This document shows, one piece after another, positions 51,694 through 62,766 of a stretch of 64,000 nucleotides of DNA; within the stretch, counting starts at the first letter, position 1; each line of letters begins with the position of its first letter. The notes under the pieces are model-generated. The model worked only from the letters and a program-made list of their open reading frames with translations. It ran no database searches and was not told where the DNA came from. Source of the stretch: JAGTVG01 sp942491935 (lineage in GTDB: Bacteria > Bacteroidota > Bacteroidia > Cytophagales > Cyclobacteriaceae); NCBI GenBank assembly GCA_942491935.1, contig CALOCZ010000064.1, positions 186,001-250,000 on the forward strand, written 5' to 3'. The position numbers and the translations under genes are program-made.

Positions 51694-53986
51694 TTAATTT
51701 ACAATAAATACTTCCGGATATATTTCTTTATTTGTATTGCCAAATAAATCTGTTGATTCTATTTCTACACGATAAAAATATGTTGCATTTGCAGGGATCT
51801 TATGACTGAAAACAAAATCACCCGGTTTTCTATCTCCATTTATACCGTCGTCATGTAATGTTATCTCCAATTCCCGTTTTGGATCCTGTAAGTTCACATA
51901 ATCCAGTCCTGAAACATTATCAACCGGTATAAAACGGGCAATAACATTTTGAATTTGTGTGCCATCATAAATTCTTGCCTGGATGGTATTATCTGCTGAT
52001 ATATTAACCCAACGTAATGCCGGAGGTGTTTGATCACTCCCAGAAACTTCAATATTGATTCTTTTCCTTGTAATGATATGATCCCGGTTATCGGGAAGCC
52101 AATATTCTCCGTAAAATTCAATTTTATGATGCTCAGGGCAATTTGAAGCTATCACTGGCCTGGAAATTTTAGCAGATCCATTTACGTAGTCATAAGCACC
52201 CCAGTTATCTGATGTCCTGAGCTTTACGCCAAAAGGATCTATATAAGGATCCGCGGTAATCAATTCAGTCCTCCAGAGTTTTCCTCGCTCCTTGGCTAGA
52301 AGGACAATAGTTTCACCTGGGTTGGCTATCCCATCTCCGTTTCCCATTCCAAGAAACAACTTAACAGAATCAATTCCAGCTTTCGATACTGTATATTCTT
52401 TGCCATCCGCTATTACAAAATCCCCGATAATAGGTTGTTCATCTCTCAGCTTTACATCCAGATATTCAGTCCACTCATTACCATTTTTATCACTTATCTT
52501 CACAAGAAACCTGGCAATTTCAATACCCTTGGAAGCAACGTGGAATGTAAATGGTTCCGGGATATCCATGATTTCGTTAACTGCAATTTTCTCAATTTTT
52601 GCTTCTTTTTCGATTACTTTCACATGTTCTTTAGTATGGAATAAATCTATTCTTACTCCTTCAGCTTCGGTTAAACCTTTGTTCAATAATTTCAAAGATA
52701 CCTGTACATCTTTCCTGTTGCTGGCCCAATTCATGTTATTTACATCCGCAGAGGCGATGCAAAGATTGGGTATATCACCGGCTTTATTGATCCCTATATT
52801 ATGTATTCCTCCATCGAAAACAATCTTTAATCGTCCCATATGATCACTCTGTATAGTCCATTGTTTGCTATTCTGACCATCTATATCGTTTATGATATAG
52901 GACTGGTCCTTCTCATAGATCGGAGGAGTTGTAAGAGTCAATTTAACATAAGGCATTAATTCTCCATCTGGTAGAAATGTCCTGACAGAACACTTAAATC
53001 CACGCTTGTCTACATTTTCAAGTATTGTAAATCCTGGTCTGAACCTATCAGAGTTAATTTCATATTCCCATATGGTAAACTCCGGATATATATCAATATG
53101 ATCCCATTTTTCAGGCTGTTTCAGAGGATCCTGAAAAGTGTTCAAAATAAAATCAAACATTTCTCCGAGACCACAGGTAGAATGGGCCGCATCAAAAACC
53201 TTGTATTCGTAATTATCCATTACCTGAGGCCAGATCTGATTCATATCCCTGTGATAAGGGCGCAGGTTGTCTTTATCACCGTAATGAAACCGGACATTTA
53301 TTCCTGAATAATTATCATACATATCCATGTTGCGATATTCCACAGGGAAATTTCATCGGCCCTATAGTGAATTCGGGCGACCCGCAGAAATTACCAACCG
53401 CCGAAATAAGATGGGGATACTTAGCGCTTATGAAAAAGGAGGTAAAACCTCCCATGGAGAGTCCTGCAATTGCTCTATGTCCTCTATCCGGGATGGTCCT
53501 AAAATTGTTGTCAAAGTAATTCACGAATTCCGGGGAAGTAGATCGGAAACTGACGATGAGTTTCCACACCTCCAATATTGTACGGACTCAAGTCATAGTT
53601 AAGATTTGAATCTCCATTAAATCCATCCAATTTTACAACGATCACTTTATTCTTCGCCACATAATTCAGGATGTTATCACCACCATTGTCATCTCCCGTA
53701 TCATAATTAGAATAATCATCCCCAACAGGACCAAAATAGCGCTGGGCCCACCCATGAAAAAATAAATTACCGGATACCTTTCATTTGAATCAGTTGAATA
53801 TCCAGTCGGCAGGAATGCACGGAACTTCCTGATCTCACCAAAAGCATGGCTATAGTGCCATGAATCCACGATTTGAACATTTTTGTTCAATTTCTCAGGA
53901 TTTTGTTGCGCCTGAAGAGGACCGGTAATATATGAACAAATCAAGGTTATGAATGCTGAACTAAAAAGGATTTTAAAGAACCACAT
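51694..53986 (-). pseudogene. Paralogue of the 18568 secreted esterase, three frameshifts
   Basis: The start is ATG 53986 (MWFFKILFSSAFIT, signal peptide). The first frame ends early. The repaired product reads YFFHGWAQRYFGPVGDD (homopolymer shift in the A-run at 53757-53762), then FPIYFPEFVNYFDNNFRTI (extra base in GGGG at 53532-53535). Next come GLSMGGFTSFF with the serine nucleophile and KFPVEYRNMDMYDN (extra base in the run near 53345-53347). The main frame to 51694 has the beta-rich C-terminus, GNGDGIANPGET near residue 380 of that frame and RINIEVSG. Order and motifs match the intact plus-strand esterase at 18568, so this is a duplicate that either decayed or was misassembled. Confidence 0.82.
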
Positions 53987-54067
53987 AATTCTTTCTGGAT
54001 TATTATTAACTATAAAAACCAATTGTAAAAACTGAGTGTTTTTTCAAAAAACATATCAAGTCCTGTA

Positions 54068-55658
54068 TTATTCTAATTGTTGATACCAGGGTAATCTTTC
54101 CAATGGCACATCTATTTCCATTTCTGTTGGACCAATGACGATACTACCATCATCTCCCTTCCATCTACCGGGAGGAAAGGATACCATTCTCGATCTTTTG
54201 CCCTTTTCAACCAATGGGGCTACAAGTATCTTTCCCCAGCATAAACTGATCCTTAACTTTCGAATATCCATTACCAGGAAACATAAATTCCAAATGTCGA
54301 ACTATAGGTTCTCCGGTTTTCGAGGATTCATTTGCAATCTGTAGAATTGTTGATCCCATTTCAAGTCTCAAATTCACCATTTTTTTACAATTTAACAGGT
54401 TTTCCTGACTCAGGATCCTCCATGGTGCTACTGAGAACTGCATCATTGGCATCAAAGCATGGCATTGTGTTGATCTTACAATCAATTCTTCATCCATTAT
54501 AGCATCATCAAGGAATGAAGCGAAACTACCGCCACCTATCATATCAGGGCAACCAAAAGGATGACCAATTAATCCTTGAGCCAGCATATCAGGCAATAAG
54601 GCCCGTAAGTCTTCCCAACTATGACCTTTATCCTGCAATCGCTGGGCCAGAGGCTGACCAGCCATTTTCCAACATGCACGGTATTCGTTTAATGGAAACT
54701 CGAGTCCTATGCTTGCATGCAGTTCAGTTTGATCATTGGGAGAAACATCTTTGAAGTAATATACATCTTTATAAAACGCGGCATCACCTGCATCCAGTTT
54801 AAATCCATCGACTCCGTACATTTCAACCAATCCCTTCATCTGATTGATATACCACTGCATGCTCTGAGGATTCGACAGGTCAAGAAGAGCGCTTTTCCCA
54901 TTCCACCAGCGTACTACAGCAGGGCTTGTTTTATCTTCATCTTCAAAAACAAGCAGTTTCTCTGCCGCCAGTTTCCGATAAACCGGAGAATCCGCACTTA
55001 TAAACGGGCATATCCAAAGCATCACTTTAAATCCCATGGAGTGAAGTTTTTCAATCATAGATTTGGGATCAGAAAACCTGTCCGCTGTGAAGGTCCAGGT
55101 TCCATAATTAGATTGCCAGGTATCATCGATCATCAATACTCCTGGAGGAAATCCATTTGTCAATATATTTTCAGCGTACTTAAGAATATCAATTTCGTTC
55201 TGGTTGTATTGTAATTCTATCCAGGTATTGTATTGCGGGTGGGTAAATAACAATGGATCAGGTATTTTTCCTGATGGAGGAAAGAAATTAGTACTTACAT
55301 ATTTAAAAGCTTCTCTGAGGGTTTCACCATTTCTGCCGGCTATTATTTCTCCTCCTGAAGACACATTGATCTTACCATTTAAAAATTCAATATTTAAAGG
55401 ATCATCACTCCATATATACCTGCCTTCACTGGATATGAATAAAGGTTGCGATTGATTCGACACAGTATTCCCATATTGACTAAGAGAATAGTTTTCATTC
55501 CCAAAAGGCATTCTTCGGCCATGCATAACAGCGCCGCCCCACCAGGCTTCATTTTCCATAATTATAAATTCCTGAACATCATTTGTTGAGCTGTTGTTTG
55601 AGCAGGAAAAAGTAAACATAATTAAAAAAGATATTTGGAGACAAGCTATGATTTTCAT
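54068..55658 (-). CDS. GH31-family glycosidase lipoprotein with 3' frameshift
   Basis: This 483-residue main frame starts MKIIACLQISFLIMFTFSC, a lipoprotein signal. It carries a GH31 barrel: VLMIDDTWQSNYGTWTF, VMLWICPFIS and DGFKLDAGDAAF, in which the Asp of LDAGD is the nucleophile. PDMIGGGSFASF follows with the likely acid/base Asp, and then PMMQFSVAPWRI. It stops at 54207, but the C-terminal beta domain continues in another frame: DILVAPLVEKGKRSRMV-like, then PGRWKGDDG and LERLPWYQQL, to a stop at 54068-54070. One indel near 54226-54233 is needed. GH31 members cleave alpha-glucosides, alpha-xylosides or sulfoquinovosides. Substrate is open. Confidence 0.82.
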
Positions 55659-55759
55659 ATTAAGATAATCTTATAAAGTTGATCATAATTTAAATAATTG
55701 TATGGTCTTATATCCCTAAAATTATTAACGCAATTGGTATTAATGGTGATTAATTACTT

Positions 55760-57166
55760 CTATTCTCTAATAGTGATATTTGTCAAAAGTGAGTTATAGC
55801 CGGTACCTGTTTCCCATACGTTTTGGTTTGCTAAACGAATAGAGTATACGGGATTGTCGTTCAATGTTGGTTCAGGATCCGGAAGGTTCAGGAGTGCTTC
55901 GTATTCTCCTGGGACAAATGAATCCGGAATGGTTACACTGACATCTACTTTAATCTCTCCATCATCCGGCAACCATCTGCGGGGATCCGCTTCGATCTCA
56001 AAACGATGGACCGAATTGTCTGCTTTTGAACGCAGGATCAGCTCAAGGTCCCGGGCATTATAGGGGGTGGCATAACCATCATTCTGGATGGTGAAGTTGG
56101 TCGCTAAAATGGAATCAAGCGGTACAGATTTGGGAACTTCAGAGCGTATCAACCGGAAGCGATAACCTAATCTCTTTGCAATTTCATCATAACAACCTTG
56201 TGTAACCCAACTATCCAGGACACAAGCTATAAAATCCTTATTGAGGGCACTCCAGCGCATTCTTTCGAGTTCTTCCATAGCATGCGGACAATCCGATCCC
56301 GGAGGATTGCAATTGCACGTTTCTCCTTCCTGGGGCAGGTATCTGTTTTCCTGGTTCAGATAATCCTTTTGGGCATTCAGGTTGCTATCATCGATAGGCC
56401 AGTACGTACCCCAATCATCTTTTGCGGCCACAAAACAATCGTTGTGATGCCCGGTCCTGGATCGGTTACTCTGATCATATGCTTCAGCCGGCCCGATTGG
56501 GGAATCCGTTCTATAGATGTCTTTTTTTGCCTGTTGGTACCTGACTGCGACAGTTCTTGATTTAGGAAGTGCATCCAGTAATTTAAACAATATGGATCTC
56601 ATATCATCAGCATTAGCCAGTCCATTACTTGAAGTATGCCACTCCCCCCATCTTCCAATAAAACCTCCTTCCATTAATGCTATAACATCTGCATTTTTTT
56701 GAAGTATTGGGGTCAATTGATCTATATGCGACAATACGACATCCAGTGGCGCGTCATTATGGGGCTCAGGTTCGTTGAAAGTATATGCAAAACGCAAAAC
56801 AATTTTAAATCCCTCTTCCCTGATCAAATCCATATCATCCTGTATATGTTGAAGGTAATCTTCAGAAATCGGATCAGCCCTGAATGTGGTCATACTATAC
56901 AGCCTTCTGATCAGTGTAATATTCTGAGCCCTTAATTGGTCGAAATAACCAGGCCAGAGCGCTTGTGGGGAATTGCTGTCTGACAGCATCTGGCCATAAA
57001 ATCCCCTTTCCGGATTGGGAAAGTTTGTTTGATCTTCCCCGTATTCAGTATATGTAATATTTTCATCCCTTGGATCAGCAGTTTCCTTCTTGCAACCTGA
57101 GAGGATATTGCAAAATGCTGCATATGCAAGGACCAATGTAAAAAATGAGATCTTAATTTTATTCAT
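55760..57166 (-). CDS. DUF4874/DUF4832 lipoprotein
   Basis: I start at ATG 57166 (MNKIKISFFTLVLAYAAF, lipoprotein Cys after LSG). The 468-residue protein has the DUF4874 barrel: NPERGFYGQML, LIRRLYSMTTFRADPIS, VLRFAYTFNE and MEGGFIGRWGEWH. A cysteine-rich loop with CNCNPPGSDC follows, then DUF4832, the beta-sandwich FTIQNDGYATPYNARDLELI. It is the intact relative of the frameshifted gene at 15782. Both modules are associated with carbohydrate loci but lack a described reaction. The cysteine-rich loop may bind metal or form disulfides. Confidence 0.85.
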   Translation of the reverse strand: MNKIKISFFTLVLAYAAFCNILSGCKKETADPRDENITYTEYGEDQTNFPNPERGFYGQMLSDSNSPQALWPGYFDQLRAQNITLIRRLYSMTTFRADPISEDYLQHIQDDMDLIREEGFKIVLRFAYTFNEPEPHNDAPLDVVLSHIDQLTPILQKNADVIALMEGGFIGRWGEWHTSSNGLANADDMRSILFKLLDALPKSRTVAVRYQQAKKDIYRTDSPIGPAEAYDQSNRSRTGHHNDCFVAAKDDWGTYWPIDDSNLNAQKDYLNQENRYLPQEGETCNCNPPGSDCPHAMEELERMRWSALNKDFIACVLDSWVTQGCYDEIAKRLGYRFRLIRSEVPKSVPLDSILATNFTIQNDGYATPYNARDLELILRSKADNSVHRFEIEADPRRWLPDDGEIKVDVSVTIPDSFVPGEYEALLNLPDPEPTLNDNPVYSIRLANQNVWETGTGYNSLLTNITIRE

Positions 57167-57326
57167 CTGTTTATAGTTTATTTTATATGTCATATGAGTT
57201 CTTGTCGTAATACTTGAACTCTAATTAACAAGGATGAAACACATTCCAGCACGTCAGGATTCTTTTCATTATGTTTCATATATCCATTTCATATTCTTAC
57301 TCATATGTTCCTAACTTTATTAAGGG

Positions 57327-58424
57327 TCATTTTATCCTAATCCTTAAAAGGTATGAACGCGCTGTCATATACAAATACTTCCCCTCATTGTCAAAGGCAC
57401 AATTCGCAATAAATTGTCCCTCAAGTCCTGTTTTAATAGTCCCGAGATGTATCCTGTCAGGAGACCAGATCCATAATCCACCTGGACCGGCAGCGAAAAT
57501 TATTCCATCATCCCTTACTTTCAACCCATCCGGGAAGAACCCCTCCTTTTTTGCTTCCTTTACAGCATCATAGAAAATTTTCCCCACACCCAAAGTTCCA
57601 TCACTTTTAATTTCATACTCCATCCAGAAGATGTCATCACCTTCCCCTGAATTACCAACATAAAGTTTGGATTCATCTGGTGAAAGCCCGATTCCATTGG
57701 GCATGGATTGTAAAGGACTGGTTTCCAATACGCTTAATACACCTTCCGCTGAAAGCTTAAACACCCCGGCAAAATCAAGTTCAATATTCGGATCATCAAA
57801 GCTTCCTTTCAGACCATAAGGAGGATCAGTGAAAAACAGATCGCCAAACGAATTAAATACTGCATCATCCGGACTATTCAAGCGCCTTCCCTGCCAGTTA
57901 TCAGCTAATGTAACAAAATTTGGTTCAGGATTATCGAGCGGGGCATCCATGCGGGCTACCCTTCGGTCTCCATGTTGACACAGAACAAGTCGTCCTTCCA
58001 AATCAAGTAAAAGCCCATTGGATCCTTCATTCCATCCCTTTGCAGTAGTATCTGTATAGCCAGATGGTTTGATGTATAGTTTCACACTATCTTCTTCCGA
58101 CCATTGGTAGACTGCGTTAGCATATATATCTGAAAAGAGCAGAATATCTTGTTCAGGCAACCACAGCGGGCCTTCCGTAAAACCAAATCCTACAGCAAGT
58201 ATCTCTGGCCGTTCTCCAGGGGGGATAATTGCATCCATACCTTGATTGAGTCTTAAAACTGATCCGGTCTTAATAAAAGGAGTACTTTTCCGTTCCGTGT
58301 TTTCATGAGTGGTTTCTGAAGATCTATAATTACATGACGTAAAAATTGTAACAATGCCTAAAAACACGACAATATATCTGGCCTGGTAAATATTCAATAT
58401 TTGTATAACTGATCTTGACATCAT
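57327..58424 (-). CDS. SMP-30/gluconolactonase-like secreted protein
   Basis: This 365-residue protein has an N-terminal membrane anchor or lipoprotein-type signal (FLGIVTIFTSC). The six-bladed propeller has GFTEGPLWLPEQDILLFSDI with the metal Glu, GSNGLLLDLEGRL, RLNSPDDAVFNSFGDLFFTD with the metal-binding Asn and Asp, and LYVGNSG near the end. The family hydrolyses aldonolactones with a divalent metal. Release of a lactone could follow oxidation of a sugar from the glycan. It lies upstream of the DUF4874/4832 gene on the same strand. Confidence 0.86.
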   Translation of the reverse strand: MMSRSVIQILNIYQARYIVVFLGIVTIFTSCNYRSSETTHENTERKSTPFIKTGSVLRLNQGMDAIIPPGERPEILAVGFGFTEGPLWLPEQDILLFSDIYANAVYQWSEEDSVKLYIKPSGYTDTTAKGWNEGSNGLLLDLEGRLVLCQHGDRRVARMDAPLDNPEPNFVTLADNWQGRRLNSPDDAVFNSFGDLFFTDPPYGLKGSFDDPNIELDFAGVFKLSAEGVLSVLETSPLQSMPNGIGLSPDESKLYVGNSGEGDDIFWMEYEIKSDGTLGVGKIFYDAVKEAKKEGFFPDGLKVRDDGIIFAAGPGGLWIWSPDRIHLGTIKTGLEGQFIANCAFDNEGKYLYMTARSYLLRIRIK

Positions 58425-58555
58425 TTACTTCTAAACCTATTTCTTCATACCAGGCCAGCCCTGCTCCAATATCTTATACTATACATAAAAAAGGCCATTC
58501 ATTACAGTGGTTTCTGCGGCAAGGTCAAACAGGCAATATACCCATCCCGGGCTGT

Positions 58556-59946
58556 CTATTTTGCCATTCGAAAACCAATGTAGTCGCTATCACCAGGACC
58601 CACACCACTACTACTGGGTGGCAGATACCAGCTACGAAAAGAACAGGTTATTCCGACATCATCCCAACAACCACCTTTTACAACATGGTATTTCCCTGTA
58701 AAATCAAATTTTTTGGAACAACCGGGATATGATTTTGCCCAGTCAGCACACCATTCATAGGCATTCCCGATCATATCCATGCATCCATATGGACTTGCAC
58801 CCTCAGGATAACTGCCCACAGGTGCACTCTGGTTAACCAGAAAGCCTCCTCCTGCCGGATTATGATCATCCGGATTGTTGCTTTTTTCAGGATCCCAGTT
58901 GTCTCCATAGGGGTATAAGTACGATCGTGTTCCATTCCATCTGGCTGCTTTCTCATATTCCGCTTCAGTAGGCAATCTTCCTCCTGCCCAGTTACAAAAC
59001 GCCTCTGCTTCAAAATATGTAACCCCAACAACAGGATGATCATCTGATTGAACAAAACGGGGATGGTCATAATCATGTCCGATCCATTCCTGTTCTGCTT
59101 CCCAATGGTCAGGAGCACTTCTCTTTCCCAGACTATCCGGCCGGGATGTATAACTGACTGCGCCATACATACCTGCATATACGATCACATTTCCTTCTTT
59201 CCAAACCCATCCTTCGGGTGACCAGTATTCAGGATTTTCATATCCGCCTGCATCAATGAACTTGCGGAAATCACCCCTTGTCACTTCGTATTTTCCAATT
59301 TGGTATGTTGGAAGTACACTTCATGCTGAGGTCTTTCCTCCCAGCTTCCTTTATCATTGCCCATGAGAAAACTACCCTCAGGAATCGTTATCATCTCACC
59401 CTGATAGTTAATATTTTCTTTGTTTGCTATGATAATTTCCTTTACAAGTGGTTTTGCTACCGGGGAATATTCAAGAACCATGTCTTTGAAATGTTTCTCA
59501 TCAGTTATATTTAAACGAATGTCCTTTCTCCCTTTGGTAAAGGGTATTCGTAAAACAGGGCCCTGCCCATTTTCGTCTGTAAATTCAACTACTAAATAAT
59601 ATGAAGCATCAGGGACAATATCCATATTCAGGTCTTTGCAATCCCAGGTTATATTATCTGGATTATGTGAAGAAAGCGTGGCTCCGCTTATTGCATCCAA
59701 TGCATTATTGCCGGATTTTTCCTTCCAGGAGTATAAGTATTTCTTTTTCTCAAAGCCCATTACTTTCAGTGACTTAATAAAGTTATCACTATCGTCTTCA
59801 ATCCAAATGGCCAGGACGTGATTGGGTGAGAAAGGCCCATTATGGGTAACAGTAGTATAAGTTAACTGCAGGTTTTGACCTACAGCTAATGTTAGAAACA
59901 CAATTAGCACGGATACTGTTAATAAAATTTTAATTAAGTATCTCAT
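58556..59946 (-). pseudogene. DUF2271 domain fused to a formylglycine-generating-enzyme-like (SUMF1) domain, frameshifted
   Basis: The first frame (59946-59281) starts with a signal peptide (MRYLIKILLTVSVLIVFLTLA). It carries a DUF2271-like domain: LAIWIEDDSDNFIKSLK, DAISGATLSS and ITWDCKDLNMD. The second frame (to 58556) is a SUMF1/EgtB-like sulfatase-modifying domain: MTRGDFRKFI, EGWVWKEGNVIVYAG, RLPTEAEYEKAARW, EWCADW and GFRMAK. The frames meet where QTYQIGKYEVTRG should read through near 59302-59310 with one indel. The TCSFRSW segment provides one Cys. DUF2271 plus SUMF1 in one exported chain is unusual. No sulfatase gene is present in the window, so FGE function is doubtful and a sugar- or sulfoxide-like role is possible. 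Confidence 0.75.
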
Positions 59947-60177
59947 TATATTCTATTGAATAGTATCACCAAGTATAACTAAATACCACAAAAATTAACA
60001 ATACTTATATTTTGTATTATGGTACTTAATTACATAACTCAAAAAACAATCTTATATCCATTACAATTTCCCTAATTGTTTTTCAGTCTCATTTTTTGGA
60101 TAAAAACTGAAATTGCCTGGAGGCTTATTATATAAATCTAAAAAACAGATTATAATCTTTTAGGACTTATATTACTC

Positions 60178-61008
60178 TCAAATAATATGAAGTTGATCCC
60201 CTACAGAAATAAGGCCTGCCCCTGTATGAACTACATTTCTTCCCAAATTAATTTTCCCATTTTGTGTGCGGTAGGTAGCCAGGGTTTTCAGGGGTTCTTT
60301 GTCATTTCCTAATATGCCCTTTTCAGGATCAATGTTTGGAATTATACATCGTTCACAATTTTCAAGTCCGGTAAAGTTGATTTGATTGATACTAAACGCA
60401 TCAATTTCATCTTCCAGATACGGTTTCCCTCCGGAAAACACAATATTGGGTCTGAATCTCATGATAGATGCCGGGACTTTCAATCGACTGTTCAGATCAT
60501 CCATGGAAGCCTCTCCCATCATCATGAATGGGTAAGCATCAGCAAAAGAAGTGAACTTGCCTTTTGGTGCATAGCCGGAGGTGGTATCTACAGGACGCAT
60601 GCTTTCATCTGGCATAAAGACCAGTTTACATGGACTATTCAGGATTTCACTAAACCATTGATCCATTTCATATCCAACCCGTATAGCATCGCAGGTAGCA
60701 TTCCATATGGTTACTTTTTCGGACTTATAATCCCTGGTATCAAATGGAATGATCAGGTCCTCAACAGGATATTCAAGAGATTTAATTCTCAATCCCTTTT
60801 CTTCAACATTAACCTTTAACATCGACATTTTGGGAAACTCCCTTAGGGTTAAAAAACTATTTTCCTCATTCACCAACATCCAACGTCTGTCATATTGAAG
60901 ACCGCGGTCAGTAACCAGGGCTGAGGATACAGAAATACCAGGTAACGATTTAATAGGATAAATGAATAATCTGCTGATTTGAAGCGATTTTATACTATCT
61001 GTTTTCAT
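60178..61008 (-). CDS. MOSC-domain protein with MOSC N-terminal beta-barrel
   Basis: This 276-residue protein begins with the N-terminal beta-barrel (ISRLFIYPIKSLPGISVSSA, LQYDRRWMLVNEE), followed by MOSC: the ASIMRFRPNIVFSGG strand, then ENCERCIIPNIDPEKG with the Cys residues that ligate molybdenum cofactor in the mARC/YcbX type. Such proteins reduce N-hydroxylated or N-oxide compounds. No signal peptide is present, so it is cytoplasmic. It ends one base before the ceramidase-like gene at 61010 is read upstream; the two are almost contiguous on the same strand and probably coexpressed. An N-hydroxy substrate would fit the amide-rich theme, but this is inference. Confidence 0.85.
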   Translation of the reverse strand: MKTDSIKSLQISRLFIYPIKSLPGISVSSALVTDRGLQYDRRWMLVNEENSFLTLREFPKMSMLKVNVEEKGLRIKSLEYPVEDLIIPFDTRDYKSEKVTIWNATCDAIRVGYEMDQWFSEILNSPCKLVFMPDESMRPVDTTSGYAPKGKFTSFADAYPFMMMGEASMDDLNSRLKVPASIMRFRPNIVFSGGKPYLEDEIDAFSINQINFTGLENCERCIIPNIDPEKGILGNDKEPLKTLATYRTQNGKINLGRNVVHTGAGLISVGDQLHII

Positions 61009-61009
61009 A

Positions 61010-62365
61010 CTAAGTCAAATTTTGGATTAAATCCAGCAATTTATTCCGGATCTTATATTCGGCTTCAGGTTCTAAAAAACTACTCCGTGCACGCCAGGTT
61101 TCATAGCCTCCTCTTTCAAACTCATGGGCCGGAGGAATATATCCACCGTACGAATTTGCCAGACATATCGTGAAATAATTATTCCCTGAAGTGCTCTCTT
61201 TTAATAGCAGACCTGTTTCTGAAAAAAATTCTCCTCCAAGTGCTCCTATTGTCAGATTTCCAATTTTTATTGCCTGTATGATTGAAATTGATGTATCAGG
61301 GTATTCATTCAGTAAAAGCTGTTCTCTAGCATAGATCATCAATAAACTTTCTGAATTAATTTCCAAATTGTCAAAATCGTTTTCCTCCAGTTTCTTTTTG
61401 GCTTCATTCAGTTCATCTATTGATGGTTTTCTGACTGAAAGTTCCAATTCAGCATTCTGAACAAGTAATGAAGGATCGTTTTGCCATTGCACCTTACTTA
61501 ATGCCTTGTGAACCTTATCAGACAATTCGCCGGCGATCAATTTTGTTTTTGCAAATTCCTCTTTAGGGTATCGATCAGGATCCATAAAATCCCATATGTT
61601 TACATCGCCTCCGGTTCCATAACTCATCATTCCAATAAAATCTTCTCCAGCATTTAATTTTTCTTGAATTTGATTGGAGAATTCTCCGTAATAATCTGCG
61701 GTAATGGTATCAACATGCCAGTCGCCTACATAATGCAGGGAATAATTGCCTAATAAGGCTATCCATGACTCATCTATTCCCTTAACTGCCAGAAACCCTA
61801 CACTTGGATCTGTAGGCGCTACTGGTTCTTTTATTAAATGTTCAGCCCCGAATGGATTTGTTTTTACCTGATCCTGCTTTCCGGTTACCGGATTATCTGC
61901 AACATAATCTTCCTTCATCAGATACCTTCTGCATAGAAGGTGTTCAGGAACATCAACCGAACCGGAAGCTATTTTTGCAGGTTTCAATTTTCTGATGGCA
62001 ATTTCCACTGATTTTACAATAAGGCCTGGAAGCTTTTGCCTGTAAGCGATATCTACAGCTCCAAAAAGCAATCCGGCTACGTCAGCAGCGCCATGGGTAT
62101 GGGTACTGGATAACATAATATTTTGCGGACTAATGCGAGTTTCTCTTTCGATTATTAATTTTATTTCTAACATAAGATCGGAAGGCATAATGCAGATGTC
62201 AACAATTACGATGGCAAGTTTTACCCCATCTTTTTCAAAGACCAGCGCCTTTACGAACAATGAATCATGGATAAAACGAGCATAATGACTGAAAAAATCA
62301 ACGCCAATAATTGATCCAAGCGGGGGTGTAATATTAACCTTCCGAAGCTCCGGCGTAAAAAGCAT
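61010..62365 (-). CDS. Ceramidase-like protein without signal peptide
   Basis: This 451-residue protein has the family core at its very N-terminus (MLFTPELRKVNITPPLG) without an export signal, unlike its three paralogues, so it may be cytoplasmic or the real start may lie upstream. LSSTHTHGAADVAGLL has the zinc HTH motif. TNPFGAEHL, TGGDVNIWDFMDPD and GALGGEFFSETGLLLK follow, ending with ANSYGGYIPPAHEFERGGYET. It is one base from the MOSC gene. It is the fourth copy of this family in the window and the most divergent. Confidence 0.82.
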   Translation of the reverse strand: MLFTPELRKVNITPPLGSIIGVDFFSHYARFIHDSLFVKALVFEKDGVKLAIVIVDICIMPSDLMLEIKLIIERETRISPQNIMLSSTHTHGAADVAGLLFGAVDIAYRQKLPGLIVKSVEIAIRKLKPAKIASGSVDVPEHLLCRRYLMKEDYVADNPVTGKQDQVKTNPFGAEHLIKEPVAPTDPSVGFLAVKGIDESWIALLGNYSLHYVGDWHVDTITADYYGEFSNQIQEKLNAGEDFIGMMSYGTGGDVNIWDFMDPDRYPKEEFAKTKLIAGELSDKVHKALSKVQWQNDPSLLVQNAELELSVRKPSIDELNEAKKKLEENDFDNLEINSESLLMIYAREQLLLNEYPDTSISIIQAIKIGNLTIGALGGEFFSETGLLLKESTSGNNYFTICLANSYGGYIPPAHEFERGGYETWRARSSFLEPEAEYKIRNKLLDLIQNLT

Positions 62366-62766
62366 GGCTATCGCCTAAATATTTATCTTTCCGTGCTGCA
62401 TTCATAGAATTTTATTCATGAATTCTTTAAAAATATATTATTCAACATAGTATATTATTTTAGTATCATTACAAAACAACCATTTAACGAATACTCAGGC
62501 TTTCCAGTCAATAACCATGGATTTAAAAGAAATGGACCATCATCCCGCAAGGTATAAGTAATAAAATTGCTTTTCAATCAAATCCTGGAGCACAAAATCA
62601 ACCTACATATGATAAAAAGATTTATCCTGTAGTATTCATCATGAATGAATGGTAAATTCTATTGATATTACACCACGTAAATAAATTTCTAACCCTCGAA
62701 TTAATTCTGTCGACTCACATACAATAGATAGTACTATACAAACTTATACTGTGAATAAAACCCGGC
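62366..62766. other. Non-coding spacer with a possible coding remnant (401 bp)
   Basis: The stretch is AT-rich and separates the ceramidase-like gene from the broken GH27. On the minus strand a 40-codon open piece (about 62455-62574) reads ITYTLRDDGPFLLNPW and ends in TAA. It looks like a damaged protein tail, but no family can be assigned. I see no other signal. Confidence 0.35.

Noticed and set aside
54068..54271. The small minus-strand frame at 54068-54271 as an independent gene.
   Set aside because: Its product (LVAPLVEKG, PGRWKGDDG) is the C-terminal domain of the GH31 gene in a shifted frame, so it is part of that gene.
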